Of a DNA stretch of 64,000 nucleotides, positions 37,256 to 46,358 are shown one piece after another (within the stretch, counting starts at the first letter, position 1; every line of letters starts with the position of its first letter). This DNA is from Acetobacter fabarum (GTDB lineage: Bacteria > Pseudomonadota > Alphaproteobacteria > Acetobacterales > Acetobacteraceae). The notes beneath the pieces are model-generated. The model saw only the letters and a program-made list of their open reading frames with translations. It ran no database searches and was not told the origin of the DNA. Location: positions 592,216-656,215 of the forward strand of contig NZ_WOTG01000001.1 in the NCBI RefSeq assembly GCF_011516925.1, read 5' to 3'. The position numbers and the translations under genes are program-made.

Positions 37256-38908
37256 TTACGCCAGCGTAACCGGCAGGCCAGCCATATCCTGCGCAACGGC
37301 CTCGGCCATGCGGATACCGTCCATGGCGGCGGAGAGGATCCCCCCGGCATACCCGGCCCCTTCCCCCGCGGGGTACAAGCCCGGTGTGTTGACGGACTGG
37401 CCATTCTCCCCCCGTGGTACACGGATGGGGGAGGACGTGCGGGTTTCCACCCCGGTCATGACCGCATCATCCATGGTAAAACCACGCAGTTTACGCTCGA
37501 ACCGGGGCAGGGCTTCACGCAGGGCTTCCACCACAAAATCCGGCAGGCAGGTAGACAGGTCCGCTGGTGTTACTCCCGGTTTGTAGGAGGGCACCACATC
37601 CCCCAGCGCGGTAGAGGGGCGGCCGGCCAGAAAATCCCCCACACGCTGGGCAGGGGCGCGGTAATCCCCACCCCCGGCCAGAAATGCCTGCCGCTCCCAG
37701 TGGCGCTGGTAGGCAATACCTGCCAGCGGGTCATCCGGGTAATCCTCTCCGGGGCGCAGTTCCACCACCATGCCCGAATTGGCGTTCCGTTCGGCGCGGG
37801 AATACTGGCTCATGCCGTTGGTAACGACCTGCCCTTCCTCCGATGTTGCCGCCACAACCGTACCGCCGGGGCACATGCAGAAGGAATACACACCCCGCCC
37901 ATTGGCTGCGTGGTGGACCAGCCTGTACTCGGCGGCCCCCAACTGCTCATTGCCTGCGCTGGGGCCAAACTGGGCCGTATCAATAACCGATTGCGGGTGC
38001 TCGATCCGCACCCCCATGGAAAAGGGTTTGGCCTGCATGCTCACACCCTGTTTTTGCAGCATGGCAAACGTATCGCGCGCACTGTGGCCCACGGCCAGCA
38101 CAACATGGTCTGCCGCAATCACCTCCCCACTGGAAAGGAGCACCCCTTCCACCTTGCGGGTAGATGCGTTGAGCAGCAGGTCATCCACTCTGGCCCCAAA
38201 GCGGTATTCTCCACCGGCCTGCTCCACCTCCTGACGGATATGCTCCACCATGGACACCAGCCGGAACGTGCCAATATGAGGGTGCGCCAGATAAAGAATA
38301 TCCTCCGGGGCACCAGCTTTTACAAACTCCTCCAGCACCTTGCGGCCCAGAAAACGCGGGTCCCGCACCTGACTGTAGAGTTTACCATCGGAAAAGGTAC
38401 CAGCCCCGCCCTCACCAAACTGGACGTTGCTCTCCGGGGTCAGCACGGAGCGACGCCATAGGGCAAACGTGTCTACCGTGCGTTCACGCACAACCTTGCC
38501 ACGCTCAAGCAGTAAGGGCCGCAACCCCACGCGGGCCAGAATCAGGGCGGCCATAAACCCGCATGGCCCGGCGCCGATAATAATGGGGCGTTTATACCCT
38601 TCTGCCGCGGCAAGGGCTGCGCCATTGGCAATGGGCGCATGCCAGGCCATGTCTGGCGCGGGTTGTACGTGGGGGTTGCCGGGGTGCGCGCTCCGGTAAC
38701 GGGCCAGCACATCTGCCTCGTCCCGCACGGCGCAATCCAGCGTGTACACAAGCCAGATGGCAGAGCGGCGGCGTGCGTCATGCCCGCGCTTGAACACGGT
38801 ATAGTGTTCCAGCGCATCCGCACCAATGCCCAACCGCTCACAGATCGCCTGCCGAAGTGCCTCGGGCGGGTGGTCCAGCGGTAGCCGCAGTTCAGTCAGA
38901 CGGAGCAT
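37256..38908 (-). CDS. Large NAD(P)/FAD-dependent dehydrogenase (COG2509 type)
   Basis: The 550-residue flavoprotein has an N-terminal ~100-residue extension with basic loop and then the FAD-binding IIIGAGPCGFMAALIL (about 110-125). Family blocks are QFGEGGAGTFSDGKLYSQ, VLAVGHSARDTF, YSFCMCPGGTVVAA and PAGEGAGYAGGILSAA. These conserved bacterial proteins remain uncharacterised; they resemble geranylgeranyl-reductase-like and HI0933-like oxidoreductases. Convergent with the esterase gene. Confidence 0.9.
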   Translation of the reverse strand: MLRLTELRLPLDHPPEALRQAICERLGIGADALEHYTVFKRGHDARRRSAIWLVYTLDCAVRDEADVLARYRSAHPGNPHVQPAPDMAWHAPIANGAALAAAEGYKRPIIIGAGPCGFMAALILARVGLRPLLLERGKVVRERTVDTFALWRRSVLTPESNVQFGEGGAGTFSDGKLYSQVRDPRFLGRKVLEEFVKAGAPEDILYLAHPHIGTFRLVSMVEHIRQEVEQAGGEYRFGARVDDLLLNASTRKVEGVLLSSGEVIAADHVVLAVGHSARDTFAMLQKQGVSMQAKPFSMGVRIEHPQSVIDTAQFGPSAGNEQLGAAEYRLVHHAANGRGVYSFCMCPGGTVVAATSEEGQVVTNGMSQYSRAERNANSGMVVELRPGEDYPDDPLAGIAYQRHWERQAFLAGGGDYRAPAQRVGDFLAGRPSTALGDVVPSYKPGVTPADLSTCLPDFVVEALREALPRFERKLRGFTMDDAVMTGVETRTSSPIRVPRGENGQSVNTPGLYPAGEGAGYAGGILSAAMDGIRMAEAVAQDMAGLPVTLA

Positions 38909-39104
38909 GGGGCGTGTTCATCCAGTATAATTGCAAGTGAGGCAAAACGATCCTTTGTCCCCTTCCCTATTCTGGAACGGCTTGGGCGTGCAACGTCTGC
39001 CGCGCAATCGGTGTGGGAATATTCCACTTCTATTCCGCACCAACCCACCCTACATAAGATGGCAACCCCGGAACGGGGCCTCTCCCCCACGGCCCTTTGT
39101 GTGA

Positions 39105-40241
39105 ATGAAAGCAGCCAGAGCCATGCCAGCCCCAGACATGCACACGCATGACCATGCGGACCACTCGGGTTGCGCAGGCCATGCCAGCCCCCCGCCCTGC
39201 GCCCACGGTCATGAGCATGAGCATGAGCATGAGCATGAGCATGAGCATGAGCATGAGCATGAGCATGAGCATGAGCATGAGCATGAGCATGAAGGTAACG
39301 GGGCGGCCTGCACGCACAAGCACGGATTTGGCCACCACCATGTGCACACGCCGGCCTCCTTTGGCACGGCTTTTGCCATAGGGATTGCCGTTAACTCGCT
39401 CTATCTGGTGGCCGAGGCCATATGGGGCGTTTATGCCCATTCGCTCTCGCTCATAGCCGATGCGGGGCATAACCTCTCAGACGTGCTCGCACTGGCGGCT
39501 GCCTGGCTGGCCGAGCACCTCTCACGCAAAAGCCCGACCGTGCGCTTTACCTATGGGTTGCGCCGCTCCTCCATTCTGGCGGCACTGGCCAATGCCATTA
39601 TTCTCATGCTGGTTACTGGCGGCGTTGCGTGGGAGGCCATCCACCGCCTGATGCACCCCACCCCCGTTGCGGGCATGACCATGATGGTGGTTGCAGGCAT
39701 TGGCATTGTGGTAAACGGGGCATCCGCCATGCTGTTTGCCGCCGGGCAAAAAGGGGACCTGAATATTCGCGGGGCCTTTTTGCACCTCATGGCCGATGCT
39801 CTGACATCCCTTGCCGTGGTTATTGCCGGGGGGCTGGTACTGCTAACCCATGTTGCATGGATAGACCCCGCCATAAGCCTTGCCATTTCTGTTGTGGTGG
39901 TCCTGAGCACATGGTCCCTTTTGCGGGATTCGCTGGATATGGCGCTGGATGCTGTCCCGCGTGAGGTGGACCCCGGTGCAGTGGAAAGCTTTTTGCGCGG
40001 TACCCCCGGTGTTGCCGACCTGCATGACCTGCACATCTGGCCCATAAGCACGACCGAAACCGCCCTGACCGTGCATCTGGTCCGCAGCGCAAACGCGGCG
40101 GATGCGCAAAGCGATAGCCACCTGCTCGACACACTTGTCACCACCTTGCGCAAGCGCTTTGGCATTGCCCACCCCACCGTGCAGATGGAAACACAGGATT
40201 ACAGCCCCACGTGCCACCTGTCTGACCCGCACACCGTCTAA
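39105..40241 (+). CDS. CDF-family zinc/cation efflux transporter with (His-Glu)14 tract
   Basis: The 378-residue CzcD/ZitB-type protein has a His-rich cytosolic N-terminus that includes 14 consecutive His-Glu dipeptides (about 36-63) and a further HKHGFGHHHVH motif, then six membrane segments. Metal-site motifs are ADAGHNLSD (HxxxD in segment 2) and HLMADALTS (HxxxD in segment 5), the pattern of zinc-selective members. It exports divalent cations in exchange for protons. Followed 20 bases later by a second CDF gene. Confidence 0.93.
   Translation: MKAARAMPAPDMHTHDHADHSGCAGHASPPPCAHGHEHEHEHEHEHEHEHEHEHEHEHEHEHEGNGAACTHKHGFGHHHVHTPASFGTAFAIGIAVNSLYLVAEAIWGVYAHSLSLIADAGHNLSDVLALAAAWLAEHLSRKSPTVRFTYGLRRSSILAALANAIILMLVTGGVAWEAIHRLMHPTPVAGMTMMVVAGIGIVVNGASAMLFAAGQKGDLNIRGAFLHLMADALTSLAVVIAGGLVLLTHVAWIDPAISLAISVVVVLSTWSLLRDSLDMALDAVPREVDPGAVESFLRGTPGVADLHDLHIWPISTTETALTVHLVRSANAADAQSDSHLLDTLVTTLRKRFGIAHPTVQMETQDYSPTCHLSDPHTV
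39210..39293 (+). repeat. Tandem hexamer CATGAG, 14 copies, coding for His-Glu
   Basis: Thirteen perfect CATGAG units and a final CATGAA run without interruption. Because the unit is 6 bases, copy changes keep the frame and would change only the length of the metal-binding tract. The repeat also creates artefactual Met-Ser and Met-Leu open frames. Confidence 0.98.
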
Positions 40242-40261
40242 CACCAGCATAACAAGAGCCT

Positions 40262-41218
40262 ATGCCCGAACTTCCGCTTCCCCAAAGTAACCGGGGCCTT
40301 GCCGTTGTCAGCCTGTTTGTCAGCCTTGTGGCGCTGGGGCTCAAATACGCTGCCTTTGCCGTAAGCGGCAGCGTTGCCCTGCATGCAGATGCCATAGAAA
40401 CCATTATTAACGTGGTCGCCGCCGCTGGGGGGCTGTGGGCATTAAGCGTTGCAGAGCGCCCGGCGGACCACAACCACACCTATGGCCACTACAAGGCGGA
40501 GTATCTGTCTGCCGTGGCCGAGGGAACACTGGTGGTCATTACCGCCTTTATTATTGGCCGCGAGGCCGTGGAAGGCTGGCTGCACCCCCACCCCGCACTG
40601 GCACCATGGAACGGCCTGCTGCTGAACGCGGCGGCAACCTGCGTTAATCTGGTCTGGGGGCTGATCATGCTGCGCGCCGGGCAGGCCCGCCACTCCCCCG
40701 CCCTTATTGCCGGGGGGCAGCATGTGCTGTCCGATGTGTGGACAGGTGTGGCCCTTGTGGCCGGTGTTGCGCTGATCCCCCTGCTCGGCTGGCCGCAGCT
40801 GGATGCGGTTCTGGCCGGGCTTGTGGCCCTGAACGTGCTGCGGGTGGGCTGGGAGGTCATGCGGGACTCCATAGCCGGGTTGATGGACGAAGCCCCGGAT
40901 GCCCAGACACTGGGCGAGATCGGCTCGATTATTACCTCCAACGGGCATGGGGCCATTCAGGCGCATGATATCCGCACCCGCATTGTGGGGGCCATGACGT
41001 TCCTTGAGTTCCATCTGGTTGTGCCAGGCACCATGAGCGTAAAGGCCGCGCATGACATATGCGACCGTATTGAGCACGCCCTGCGTGCGCATATGGGCAG
41101 CACGCTGGTCCATATTCACATAGAGCCCGAAACCTGCGCCAAGCATGATAATACGATCCTGAGCATACCGCCCGCAGGGGTATTCCCCGCCAATTCGGGT
41201 TCTTCAGCAGAAAAATAA
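40262..41218 (+). CDS. Second CDF-family cation efflux transporter (FieF/MMT1-like)
   Basis: The 318-residue protein has six membrane segments and a C-terminal cytosolic ferredoxin-like domain. Segment 2 reads LHADAIETIINV and segment 5 HVLSDVWTG, the paired metal-site positions of CDFs, but the segment-2 motif differs from the zinc pattern of its upstream neighbour, which suggests another metal preference such as iron or manganese (inference). The C-terminal domain ends TLVHIHIEPE, with metal-binding His and Glu. Probably co-transcribed with the upstream CDF gene. Confidence 0.9.
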   Translation: MPELPLPQSNRGLAVVSLFVSLVALGLKYAAFAVSGSVALHADAIETIINVVAAAGGLWALSVAERPADHNHTYGHYKAEYLSAVAEGTLVVITAFIIGREAVEGWLHPHPALAPWNGLLLNAAATCVNLVWGLIMLRAGQARHSPALIAGGQHVLSDVWTGVALVAGVALIPLLGWPQLDAVLAGLVALNVLRVGWEVMRDSIAGLMDEAPDAQTLGEIGSIITSNGHGAIQAHDIRTRIVGAMTFLEFHLVVPGTMSVKAAHDICDRIEHALRAHMGSTLVHIHIEPETCAKHDNTILSIPPAGVFPANSGSSAEK

Positions 41219-41314
41219 ACAGAAAACCGTAATAAAAGGCGGGAATGTCTTTCTTCTGGCGCATGAAATGTTAGACTGTCCCGCATCCTTTTTCTTTTAT
41301 GCAAGAGATGCCTC

Positions 41315-42691
41315 ATGCCCCCCGCGAGCGTGATACCCACCGCAGAGTCCCTGCGCCATCTGCGTGAACACGCCAAGGCTGGCACGGTAAGCTGGCGCCG
41401 CAAGCTTATGTACTGGTCGGGGGCAGTTCTGGTTGGTCTGGTAGCCGTGGCCTTTGCCGGGCTGGCAGACAAGGCCGCCCACGTGCGCACGACCCTTATG
41501 CACATCAACCCATGGCTGATGCTGCTGGTGACCCCGCTGGGGCTGGCACTTTCCACCTGGCTGACCCGCACATGGTTCCGCGGTGCGCAGGGTAGCGGCA
41601 TTCCGCAGGCCATTGCCTGCATGCACCTGCATGACATGACCATTGTGGACAAGGTTCTGGCCCTGCGGATTGCACTGGCCAAAATCTGCCTGACCTGCCT
41701 TGGCCTGCTCAGTGGTGCTTCCATCGGGCGCGAAGGGCCAACCGTGCAGGTGGGGGCGTCCATCATGCATACGGTAGGCCGCCTTGCGGGCCTGACCGAC
41801 GTGACCAAGCAGCGCGCCCTGATCAAGGCTGGTGGGGCTGCCGGGGTCGCGGCGGCCTTTAACACCCCACTTGCTGGCATTGTGTTTGGCATAGAAGAAC
41901 TGGCCCACTCCTTTGAGCAGCGCACCAGCGGCACCATGCTGACCTGCGTGGTTATTTCTGGCGTGACCGCCATAGCCCTTGTGGGGAACTACACCTATTT
42001 CGGCCACACCTATTCCGCCGTGCCGGTTGGGGCGAGCTGGCTGGCTGTGGTGGTCTGCGGGGTTGTGGGGGGACTGTGCGGGGGCATGTTCTCGGCCCTT
42101 CTGGTCCGCATTTCCCGCGGGATTCCGGGCGCATTCGGGCGGTTTATCAGCCTGCGTCCCGTTCTGTTCGCCGCGTTGTGCGGGCTGGCGCTGGCCATAA
42201 TCGGCCTGCTTTGCGGCGGCATGACCTATGGCACGGGCTACATGCAGGCGCGTGACATTATTATGGGCTCCGACCAGTACCCGGCCTCGTTCTTTTTGTT
42301 CAAGCTGCTGGCCACCCTTATTTCCTACTGTTCGGGTATTCCCGGTGGGCTGTTCGCGCCTTCGCTCTCTGTCGGGGCCGGCATGGGGGGGTGGATTGCG
42401 CATTTTCTGCCGCACACCACGCCCGGTGCCGTGGTGCTGCTGGGCACGGTGGCCTATTTTGCCGCGGTCACCCAATCCCCCCTGACCGCAACCGTTATTG
42501 TGATGGAAATGTGCGATAATCAGCAGATCACGCTAGCGCTTATGGCCAGTGCCTTTTTGGCCTTTGGGGTTTCACGCGCATTGTGCAGCCATGCCCTTTA
42601 TGGCGCGCTGGCCGTACGGTTCCTGCGTTCTGCCGCTCCCAAACAAAAACCCCAGCCCCTTGTTACCGCCACGGACACACACAGAAACTAG
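41315..42691 (+). CDS. clcA: ClC-family chloride/proton antiporter
   Basis: The 458-residue protein carries the three selectivity motifs GSGIP, GREGP (with the gating Glu) and GIPGGLFAPSL, and an FGIEEL motif that contains the proton-pathway Glu of exchanger-type ClCs. It is therefore more likely a 2Cl-/H+ antiporter than a channel. In enterobacteria ClcA supports extreme acid resistance, which would fit an acid-producing host. No CBS domain is present. Confidence 0.92.
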   Translation: MPPASVIPTAESLRHLREHAKAGTVSWRRKLMYWSGAVLVGLVAVAFAGLADKAAHVRTTLMHINPWLMLLVTPLGLALSTWLTRTWFRGAQGSGIPQAIACMHLHDMTIVDKVLALRIALAKICLTCLGLLSGASIGREGPTVQVGASIMHTVGRLAGLTDVTKQRALIKAGGAAGVAAAFNTPLAGIVFGIEELAHSFEQRTSGTMLTCVVISGVTAIALVGNYTYFGHTYSAVPVGASWLAVVVCGVVGGLCGGMFSALLVRISRGIPGAFGRFISLRPVLFAALCGLALAIIGLLCGGMTYGTGYMQARDIIMGSDQYPASFFLFKLLATLISYCSGIPGGLFAPSLSVGAGMGGWIAHFLPHTTPGAVVLLGTVAYFAAVTQSPLTATVIVMEMCDNQQITLALMASAFLAFGVSRALCSHALYGALAVRFLRSAAPKQKPQPLVTATDTHRN

Positions 42692-42807
42692 GCTTTTTAC
42701 ACGCCACGGAAGTTCCGGTTATGGCGCGGCGGGGCCGTGCCTCTCTGGTTTCTCATAATCTGGCGTCCTATATGAAAAGCACGATTGTTGAATTGGAGGC
42801 TTACCCT

Positions 42808-43815
42808 ATGTCTGACGCATCCCTCGCGCCGGAAAATGCTGCCACAAGCACGCCCGATACCCGTGTGCCCGTTACGGTGCTGACCGGCTTTCTGGGCGCG
42901 GGCAAAACCACCTTGCTCAACCATATCCTGACCGCCGAACACGGGCGCAAATATGCCGTGGTCATTAACGAATTTGGCGAACTGGGCGTGGACAACGATC
43001 TGGTTGTAGATGCGGATGAAGAAGTGTTCGAAATGAACAACGGCTGCATCTGCTGCACCGTACGGGGCGATCTGATCCGTATTCTGAACGGGTTGATGAA
43101 GCGCCGCGGCAAGTTTGACGGCATTATTGTGGAAACCACCGGCCTTGCCGCCCCCGCCCCCGTGGCCCAGACCTTTTTTGCCGATGAAGACGTGCGCGAA
43201 AAAGCAAAACTGGACGCCGTGGTAACAGTTGTGGATGCCTTTAACTTCCTGAGCACGCTGGCCGAAAGCCCCGAAGCGCGCGAACAGGTCGCTTTTGCCG
43301 ATGTGATTATCCTCAACAAGACCGATCTGGTGGATGCAGGCCAGATTGCCCAGATTGAGGCCGCCATTCGCAAGATTAATGCCTCGGCCCCCATCCACCA
43401 CGCCAAAAAAGGCAATGTGCACCTGACCGATGTGCTGGACCGTGGCGGGTTTGATCTGGCCCGTGTGCTGGAAAACACCCCTGATTTTCTTGAACATCCC
43501 GAACACCACCATGAGGAAGACATTTCCAGCGTGTCCCTTCAGGTCAAGCAGCCGCTGGATGCGGGGCGTTTTCAGGCATGGATCAGCGCCCTGCTGCAGG
43601 AAAAAGGGGCAGACATGCTGCGCACCAAGGGGATTCTGGACTTTGCAGGCCAGCCCGAGCGCTTTGCATTTCAGGCCGTGCACATGATGGCCGATGGCAA
43701 CGCCATTGGCCCATGGAAGGATGGCGAAACCCGGGAGAGCCGTCTGGTCTTTATTGGCCGCAACCTGAACAGGCCACAGCTCCGCCGTGGGCTTGAAAGC
43801 TGCATTGCAGCATGA
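42808..43815 (+). CDS. CobW/COG0523 GTP-binding metallochaperone
   Basis: The 335-residue GTPase has Walker A GFLGAGKTT (27-35), the family metal site CICC (80-83), Walker B ETTGLA and NKTD. A His-rich stretch EHPEHHHEED at about 232-241 can bind metal, and the C-terminal CobW domain follows. ATG at 42808 is preceded by GGAGG. COG0523 proteins deliver zinc or other metals to client enzymes. It overlaps the downstream WD40 gene by 4 bases. Confidence 0.93.
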   Translation: MSDASLAPENAATSTPDTRVPVTVLTGFLGAGKTTLLNHILTAEHGRKYAVVINEFGELGVDNDLVVDADEEVFEMNNGCICCTVRGDLIRILNGLMKRRGKFDGIIVETTGLAAPAPVAQTFFADEDVREKAKLDAVVTVVDAFNFLSTLAESPEAREQVAFADVIILNKTDLVDAGQIAQIEAAIRKINASAPIHHAKKGNVHLTDVLDRGGFDLARVLENTPDFLEHPEHHHEEDISSVSLQVKQPLDAGRFQAWISALLQEKGADMLRTKGILDFAGQPERFAFQAVHMMADGNAIGPWKDGETRESRLVFIGRNLNRPQLRRGLESCIAA

Positions 43816-44873
43816 GCGCGACCCAGGAAACCCTTCTGCGCGGGCTGATTGAAAAGCGCGGTGCCTTCAAACAGGTCGAGGGAGAAATTACGGGCTGCGT
43901 TGCCTCGCACGATTCCAGCCGGTTCGCCTTTACCACGGGTGAGGGGGATGTGGTGGTCGCCCACCGGCATGACCTGACCGCCCCCAATGCGTGGGCAACC
44001 TACGCGGTGCATGACGGGCCAGTACTGGCCCTCTCCCCCGATACGCTGGCAGACAGTTTTTTAACCGGCGGGGATGATGGCCGCCTGTGCCGCCTTGACC
44101 CTGCGGGCGAAATTGAAGAACTGGCCAAAACCCGCCGCTGGGTGGAGCACATTACCACATTTGTCAGCGACAAGACCGCCCTGATCGCTGCGGCATCGGG
44201 CAAGAATGTGGAACTGCGCGATGCCACAGGTCGCACAATTATCCGCACGTTTGAACACCCCACCACCGTTGGCGGCATTGCGTTTGACCCCAAGGGCAAG
44301 CGCCTTGCTGCATCGCACTATAATGGTGTGTCGCTGTGGTTCACCCAGTCCAAGGATGGCAGTGCCCGGCTGCTGGAATGGAAAGGCAGCCATCTGGGCA
44401 TTGCCATGCACCCGACTGGGGATGCGGTTGTAACCGCCATGCAGGAAAACGACCTGCACGGCTGGCGGCTGGCAGATGGGCATAACATCCGCATGAGTGG
44501 CTACCCGACCAAAGTGCGCTCCATGTCTTTTTCCAGCAATGGCAAATGGCTGGCCACCAGTGGTGCGGACATTGTGGTGATGTGGCCGTTCTTTGGTGGC
44601 GGCCCCATGGGCAAGCCCCCGGCAGAACTCCCCGGCGCAGGGGGCGCTTTGTGCACACGCGTTGCCTTCCATCCCTCGCAGGAAGTTGTGGCTGCCGGCT
44701 TTGCCAATGGCACGGTTGTGATGATGGAGCCCACGACCCAGCGCGTACTTCCTGTATCATTGGGGCAGGCTGGCGCGGTTACCGCACTGGCTTATAGCCC
44801 GGATGGCTGCACACTGGGCTTTGGCACCGAAGATGGGGTGATCGGGCTGCTGGACCTGTCCAGCGCAGCCTGA
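43812..44873 (+). CDS. WD40-repeat protein translationally coupled to CobW
   Basis: The 353-residue protein is almost entirely WD40-like repeats, about six to seven (for example FLTGGDDGRLCRLD, IAFDPKGKRLAASHYNGVSLW, MSFSSNGKWLATSGADIVVMW, LAYSPDGCTLGFGTEDGVIGLLDL), giving a beta-propeller. No signal peptide. Its start codon overlaps the cobW-like stop (ATGA), so the two products are probably made together and may interact. Function is unknown. Confidence 0.88.
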   Translation: MSATQETLLRGLIEKRGAFKQVEGEITGCVASHDSSRFAFTTGEGDVVVAHRHDLTAPNAWATYAVHDGPVLALSPDTLADSFLTGGDDGRLCRLDPAGEIEELAKTRRWVEHITTFVSDKTALIAAASGKNVELRDATGRTIIRTFEHPTTVGGIAFDPKGKRLAASHYNGVSLWFTQSKDGSARLLEWKGSHLGIAMHPTGDAVVTAMQENDLHGWRLADGHNIRMSGYPTKVRSMSFSSNGKWLATSGADIVVMWPFFGGGPMGKPPAELPGAGGALCTRVAFHPSQEVVAAGFANGTVVMMEPTTQRVLPVSLGQAGAVTALAYSPDGCTLGFGTEDGVIGLLDLSSAA

Positions 44874-44995
44874 ACCGCGCAAAACTGCGCCCACCCCAGC
44901 CACTGCCGGCTCGCCGCGCAGTGGCACAAAAGACGACATACCGCAAAACAGCCTCCCCCTCAGGCCAAAAGGGGGAGACAAAGGACAGGAATGAT

Positions 44996-46279
44996 ATGAC
45001 GAACAGGTTCCGGCTCGTGATTATTGGTGGAGGCGTTGCCGGTCTGGCCCTGGCAACCCGCCTGGGCAACACGCTCGGCCGCTCCGGCAGGCTGGAAATC
45101 ACGCTGGTGGACAAAGGCTTCAGCCATGTGTGGAAACCCATGCTCCACTGCTTTGCCGCTGGAACCGCCCGGAACGAAAACGACCGGATTACGTTTGTCT
45201 CCCACGCCGCAGCCCACGGCTTCCGCTTCTGTTATGGCGAAATTGCGCATCTGGACCGGGCCAACAGGCGCATTACCCTTGCCCCGCTGATGGAAGAAAA
45301 CAACCAGCTGCTGCTTGAAGAACGGCATCTGGATTACGACGCCGTGGTGTTTGCCATTGGCAGCCGGGCCAATGATTTTGGCACCCCCGGTGTGGTGGAA
45401 CACTGCATGTTCCTCGACAACGTGGTTGAGGCCAATAATTTTAACGAACGCTTCCGCCATGCCATTATTCAGGCCTATGGCCGTGGCACACCGGTCGATA
45501 TTGCCATTGTTGGCGGTGGGGCAACCGGCGTGCAGCTGGCTGCAGAGCTGCACAAGGCGCTCGACATTGGCGCATTGTACAACTTTACCCCGGTCACGCC
45601 GGAAATGCGCGTAACCCTGCTGGAAGCCGGGCCGCGCATTCTGCCTGCCTTCCCGCAGAATGTCTCGGACGCGGCCCAGAAGCAGCTTGAGGCTTTGAAT
45701 ATTACCGTACGCACCAACACCATGGTCAGCGGTGCAGACGAAAGCGGGTTTATTCTTAAGGATGGCAGCCGCGTTAACGCGCAGTTCCGCGTCTGGGCCG
45801 CAGGCGTTAAAGCGCCAGATGTCACGCGGGATATGGACGGGCTGGATTACCAGCGTGGCGGGCAGCTTACCGTGCAGGCCAACCTGCAAAGCACGGTGGA
45901 CGAGCATGTGTTTGCCTTGGGTGACTGCTCCTTTATCAAGGATGCGCCAGTGGCCCCCACCGCACAGGTGGCCCGCCAGCAGGCCCACCATCTGGCCCGC
46001 CACCTGCCGGGCTACATCTTTAACAAAAAGCCTGTGCCGGACTTCAACTTCCGTAACCGGGGGGCCATTGTTGCCCTTGGGGATTATAATGGCTGGGGCG
46101 CCTTTGCCGATGGCAAAACCTTTGGCGGCGGTTTTTTAAACGGTCTGAGCGCACGCCTTGGGCATATGGCCCTTTACCGGCAGCATCAGTTTGAACTGTA
46201 TGGCCCCTTCCGTGGTGCCATTGCCTGCTTTACGGACTGGCTGGACGGTTTTGTGCGCCCCTCCGTACGCATGGACTAA
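44996..46279 (+). CDS. ndh: Type II NADH:quinone oxidoreductase
   Basis: The 427-residue flavoprotein has two dinucleotide-binding motifs, GGGVAG (11-16, FAD) and GGGATG (about 172-177, NADH), plus FALGDCSFI, AQVARQQAHHLA and a C-terminal amphipathic region for membrane attachment. NDH-2 passes electrons from NADH to quinone without pumping protons. The ATG at 44996 has AAGGACAGGA upstream; an in-frame extension to 44921 is ignored. Confidence 0.9.
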   Translation: MTNRFRLVIIGGGVAGLALATRLGNTLGRSGRLEITLVDKGFSHVWKPMLHCFAAGTARNENDRITFVSHAAAHGFRFCYGEIAHLDRANRRITLAPLMEENNQLLLEERHLDYDAVVFAIGSRANDFGTPGVVEHCMFLDNVVEANNFNERFRHAIIQAYGRGTPVDIAIVGGGATGVQLAAELHKALDIGALYNFTPVTPEMRVTLLEAGPRILPAFPQNVSDAAQKQLEALNITVRTNTMVSGADESGFILKDGSRVNAQFRVWAAGVKAPDVTRDMDGLDYQRGGQLTVQANLQSTVDEHVFALGDCSFIKDAPVAPTAQVARQQAHHLARHLPGYIFNKKPVPDFNFRNRGAIVALGDYNGWGAFADGKTFGGGFLNGLSARLGHMALYRQHQFELYGPFRGAIACFTDWLDGFVRPSVRMD

Positions 46280-46285
46280 ACACAC

Positions 46286-46314
46286 CCCCTTCCCCCATTT
46301 TTATCGGGGAAGGG
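46286..46314 (+). terminator. Hairpin after ndh
   Basis: A 9-bp stem CCCTTCCCC / GGGGAAGGG starts within 10 bases of the ndh stop. It lacks a good T-tail, so it may work together with the next hairpin. Confidence 0.5.
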
Positions 46315-46331
46315 TTGCACCTTATGATTAC

Positions 46332-46358
46332 AAAACCCCTGATAAGATCAGGGGTTTT
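46332..46358. terminator. Bidirectional terminator between ndh and the hydrolase gene
   Basis: AAAACCCCTGA pairs perfectly with TCAGGGGTTTT around a 5-base loop. Its right arm contains the stop codon of the leftward hydrolase gene, so the terminator and the coding end overlap. Confidence 0.85.

Noticed and set aside
36806..38461. 551-codon open frame on the plus strand
   Set aside because: It overlaps the end of the esterase in another frame and lies antisense to the large FAD dehydrogenase; no motif or ribosome site.
39210..39293. Tandem repeat as a CRISPR array
   Set aside because: Units are 6 bases with no spacers and lie within a coding sequence.
39030..39470. Met-Leu and Met-Ser repeat proteins over the CATGAG array
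   Set aside because: They are other-frame readings of the hexamer repeat; the His-Glu frame continues into a proper CDF transporter.
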